Positions 62,784-64,000 of a DNA stretch of 64,000 nucleotides are shown piece by piece. The stretch covers positions 17,831-81,830 of the forward strand of contig NZ_FMID01000049.1 of assembly GCF_900095385.1 (NCBI RefSeq), given 5' to 3'. Below the pieces are notes generated by a model. That model had not been told where the DNA came from. It saw only the letters and a program-made list of their open reading frames with translations, and did no database searches. Each line of letters begins with the position of its first letter. The first letter of the stretch is position 1. A program made the translations under genes and the position numbers. Origin of the DNA: Methanoculleus chikugoensis (GTDB taxonomy: Archaea; Halobacteriota; Methanomicrobia; Methanomicrobiales; Methanoculleaceae).

Positions 62784-62993
62784 ATGGCAAACGACGGAAC
62801 GCCCGCAGAAGTTATCGAGATCATCGGCATGACCGGGATGCATGGCGAAGCCCAGCAGGTCAAGTGCCGGGTTCTCGACGGTCCGAACAAGGGGCGGATC
62901 ATCACCCGCAACACGGTGGGCCCGATCAGGGAGGGAGACATCCTTTCGCTGCTCGAGACCGAACGTGAAGCGAAGAAACTCTCGAGGCGGTAA
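62784..62993 (+). CDS. rps28e: ribosomal protein S28e
   Basis: 69 residues: [20 protein letters not shown] and [19 protein letters not shown] plus the [10 protein letters not shown] end. Small-subunit protein. Starts 8 bases after the L7Ae stop, and its gene ends two bases before that of L24e. Confidence 0.95.
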   Translation: MANDGTPAEVIEIIGMTGMHGEAQQVKCRVLDGPNKGRIITRNTVGPIREGDILSLLETEREAKKLSRR

Positions 62994-62995
62994 CC

Positions 62996-63187
62996 ATGGT
63001 CGACAAGTACGTCTGCACGTTCTGTGGAGAGGTTCTGGAACCCGGAACCGGCAAGATGTTCGTCAAGAAGGACGGAACCATCTACTACTTCTGCAGCACC
63101 AAGTGCCAGAACAACTACAGGCTCGGCCGGGTGCCGCGCCGCGTCGAGTGGACTGCGGCCGGACGGAAAGCCCGCGGTAAAGAGTGA
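62996..63187 (+). CDS. rpl24e: ribosomal protein L24e
   Basis: 63 residues with a zinc ribbon: [13 protein letters not shown] and [14 protein letters not shown] (Cys4). Large-subunit protein. It ends where the ndk gene begins. Confidence 0.95.
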   Translation: MVDKYVCTFCGEVLEPGTGKMFVKKDGTIYYFCSTKCQNNYRLGRVPRRVEWTAAGRKARGKE

Positions 63188-63192
63188 TCGGG

Positions 63193-63642
63193 ATGGACCG
63201 CACCTTCGTGATGGTCAAACCCGACGGCGTCCAGCGCGGGCTCGTCGGGGAGATCGTCTCCCGGTTCGAGGCGAAGGGCCTCAAACTCGTCGGGGCGAAA
63301 CTCGAACTCCTCCCCGAGGAGCGGGTCGTCGAGCAGTACCGCGAACACCTGGAGAAGCCCTTCTTCCCGGGCCTTAAGGCCTACATCATGAGCGGACCCT
63401 GCTTCCTGATGGCCTGGGAGGGGAAGGGCGTCGCCGCGGTCGTCCGCAGGATGGTCGGCGCCACCAACCCTGCAGAGGCCGAACCCGGTTCAATCCGCGG
63501 CGACTTCGCGCTCGATATCGGGCGGAACGTGATCCACGCTTCCGACTCCCCCGAGAGCGCCGCCCGCGAACTCGGCATCCACTTTGCACCGGGCGAACTG
63601 GTCGATTACTCCCGGATCGACGAGCCCGTTCTCTACGAGTAA
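63193..63642 (+). CDS. ndk: nucleoside diphosphate kinase
   Basis: 149 residues. [21 protein letters not shown] at the start, the [16 protein letters not shown] segment, and the active-site His in [12 protein letters not shown]. The ATG at 63193 gives the family N-terminus; a GTG at 63184 overlaps the L24e stop. Exchanges phosphate among NTPs. In archaea infB often follows, but here the operon ends with a hairpin terminator. Confidence 0.96.
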   Translation: MDRTFVMVKPDGVQRGLVGEIVSRFEAKGLKLVGAKLELLPEERVVEQYREHLEKPFFPGLKAYIMSGPCFLMAWEGKGVAAVVRRMVGATNPAEAEPGSIRGDFALDIGRNVIHASDSPESAARELGIHFAPGELVDYSRIDEPVLYE

Positions 63643-63651
63643 ACGGCAGAG

Positions 63652-63683
63652 CCGCCGGGTTCCGGCGGGAGCCGTTTCTTTTT
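63652..63683 (+). terminator. hairpin and oligo-T terminator after ndk
   Basis: A perfect seven-base stem (CCGCCGG / CCGGCGG) with a three-base loop at 63652-63668, followed by T-rich sequence TTTCTTTTT ending at 63683. Looks like an intrinsic terminator, so the operon ends at ndk. Confidence 0.65.
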
Positions 63684-63818
63684 CCTGGAAAATTTGTTGC
63701 GGAGCGGTGCGTGGGGTTCTTGCTTCCGCGCGGATTATGGGATATCGCCCGGATCTTTGGCTGCACAGCGCCGGGTTACTGGAGTTGTGTATGAAACAAA
63801 GGAATTTGCACTGATAGT

Positions 63819-63830
63819 CCCTATATAGGG
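63819..63830. promoter_or_regulatory. 12-base palindrome with TATA character
   Basis: CCCTATATAGGG at 63819-63830, a perfect palindrome in the stretch after ndk. Could be a TATA box for a gene beyond the window or a small operator. No gene is visible downstream within the window. Confidence 0.35.
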
Positions 63831-63899
63831 AAGAGTTTTGGGGTGAGTTGCGGCAAAGCGGTCAATACGAGAAAAGACCCCGTGCAGTGGACCGTGGGG

Positions 63900-64000
63900 A
63901 TATCGCCACGCACTGCCCCCGCCCCTCAGGGGCGGGGGAGGAGGCCGAAGGCCGGGCGGGGTGGGGGTTACAGGTATGGTTTTAGGAGGGGAGACAGGGG
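63900..64000 (+). repeat. GC-rich repeat element, copy C (cut by the window end)
   Basis: Starts with ATATCGCCACGC like copy B and continues with the same GC-rich interior and AGACAGGGG segment, then leaves the window. The flank GTGCAGTGGACCGTGGGG just upstream (63882-63899) also occurs, inverted, next to copy A (30123-30140). Confidence 0.65.

Overview
The window is a 64 kb, GC-rich (roughly 60 percent or more) piece of a euryarchaeal methanogen genome. Methanogenesis and archaeal information-processing genes identify it: Mch, Ftr, a formylmethanofuran dehydrogenase / heterodisulfide reductase (Fwd/Hdr) operon, a methanogenesis-marker-like pair, Orc1/Cdc6, L7Ae-S28e-L24e, PheST, an alpha2-type tRNA endonuclease and TATA-box promoters. 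The fwdGF-hdrCBA-mvhD-fwdDBA order, NifB and the PGF-CTERM-like surface proteins fit Methanomicrobiales, most like Methanoculleus. The genus is an inference from gene content, not a measured identity.

Layout. 1-9 kb: a cell-surface region with a truncated DUF2206-type membrane protein, a polysaccharide flippase and three paralogous right-handed beta-helix proteins, one carrying two CARDB domains and a dockerin. 9-12 kb: a zinc-ribbon protein, Orc1/Cdc6, Mch and tRNA-Val(UAC). 12-17 kb: an accessory patch with an MntA/HepT toxin-antitoxin pair between two decayed gene tails, an alpha/beta hydrolase, a stand-alone Mop protein and a SET-domain protein. 17-28 kb: an ABC-2 exporter, a tandemly duplicated small zinc protein, a methyltransferase/ATP-grasp fusion, NifB, an OGG1-type glycosylase, a RelBE-like pair, modABC, and a ribbon-helix-helix protein beside a 26-bp perfect palindrome. 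28-40 kb: AhcY, HisF, the endA-trpS-pheS-pheT operon and two secreted propeller/PKD proteins. 40-50 kb: one long minus-strand run of overlapping genes: two MMP11-like paralogs, a radical SAM protein, an IorA-like TPP enzyme, a homocitrate-synthase-type enzyme, a homoaconitase pair, an unrecognised Cys-rich protein, an isopropylmalate/homoisocitrate-type dehydrogenase, then endonuclease IV. 50-62 kb: Ftr and the Fwd/Hdr operon. 62-64 kb: L7Ae-S28e-L24e-Ndk and a repeat element.

How the parts fit. Fwd, Ftr and Mch are the first three C1 steps from CO2, and HdrABC with MvhD couples electron bifurcation to that reduction. The 41.6-50.2 kb operon looks like 2-oxoacid chain elongation (coenzyme B side chain or homocitrate) extended by enzymes that could supply its unassigned later steps. 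modABC and Mop serve the molybdenum (or tungsten) needs of Fwd and of the nitrogenase-type cofactor made with NifB.

Most notable: (1) the possible extended coenzyme B operon with an operator-like inverted repeat at its promoter; (2) fwdA, which breaks off after about 321 codons at base 60534 and is joined out of frame to a DUF2298-type membrane protein lacking its start, with fwdC absent, meaning either a real rearrangement or an assembly misjoin; (3) a GC-rich repeat with ATATCGCC-type inverted ends, present three times; (4) several long perfect inverted repeats placed as operators.
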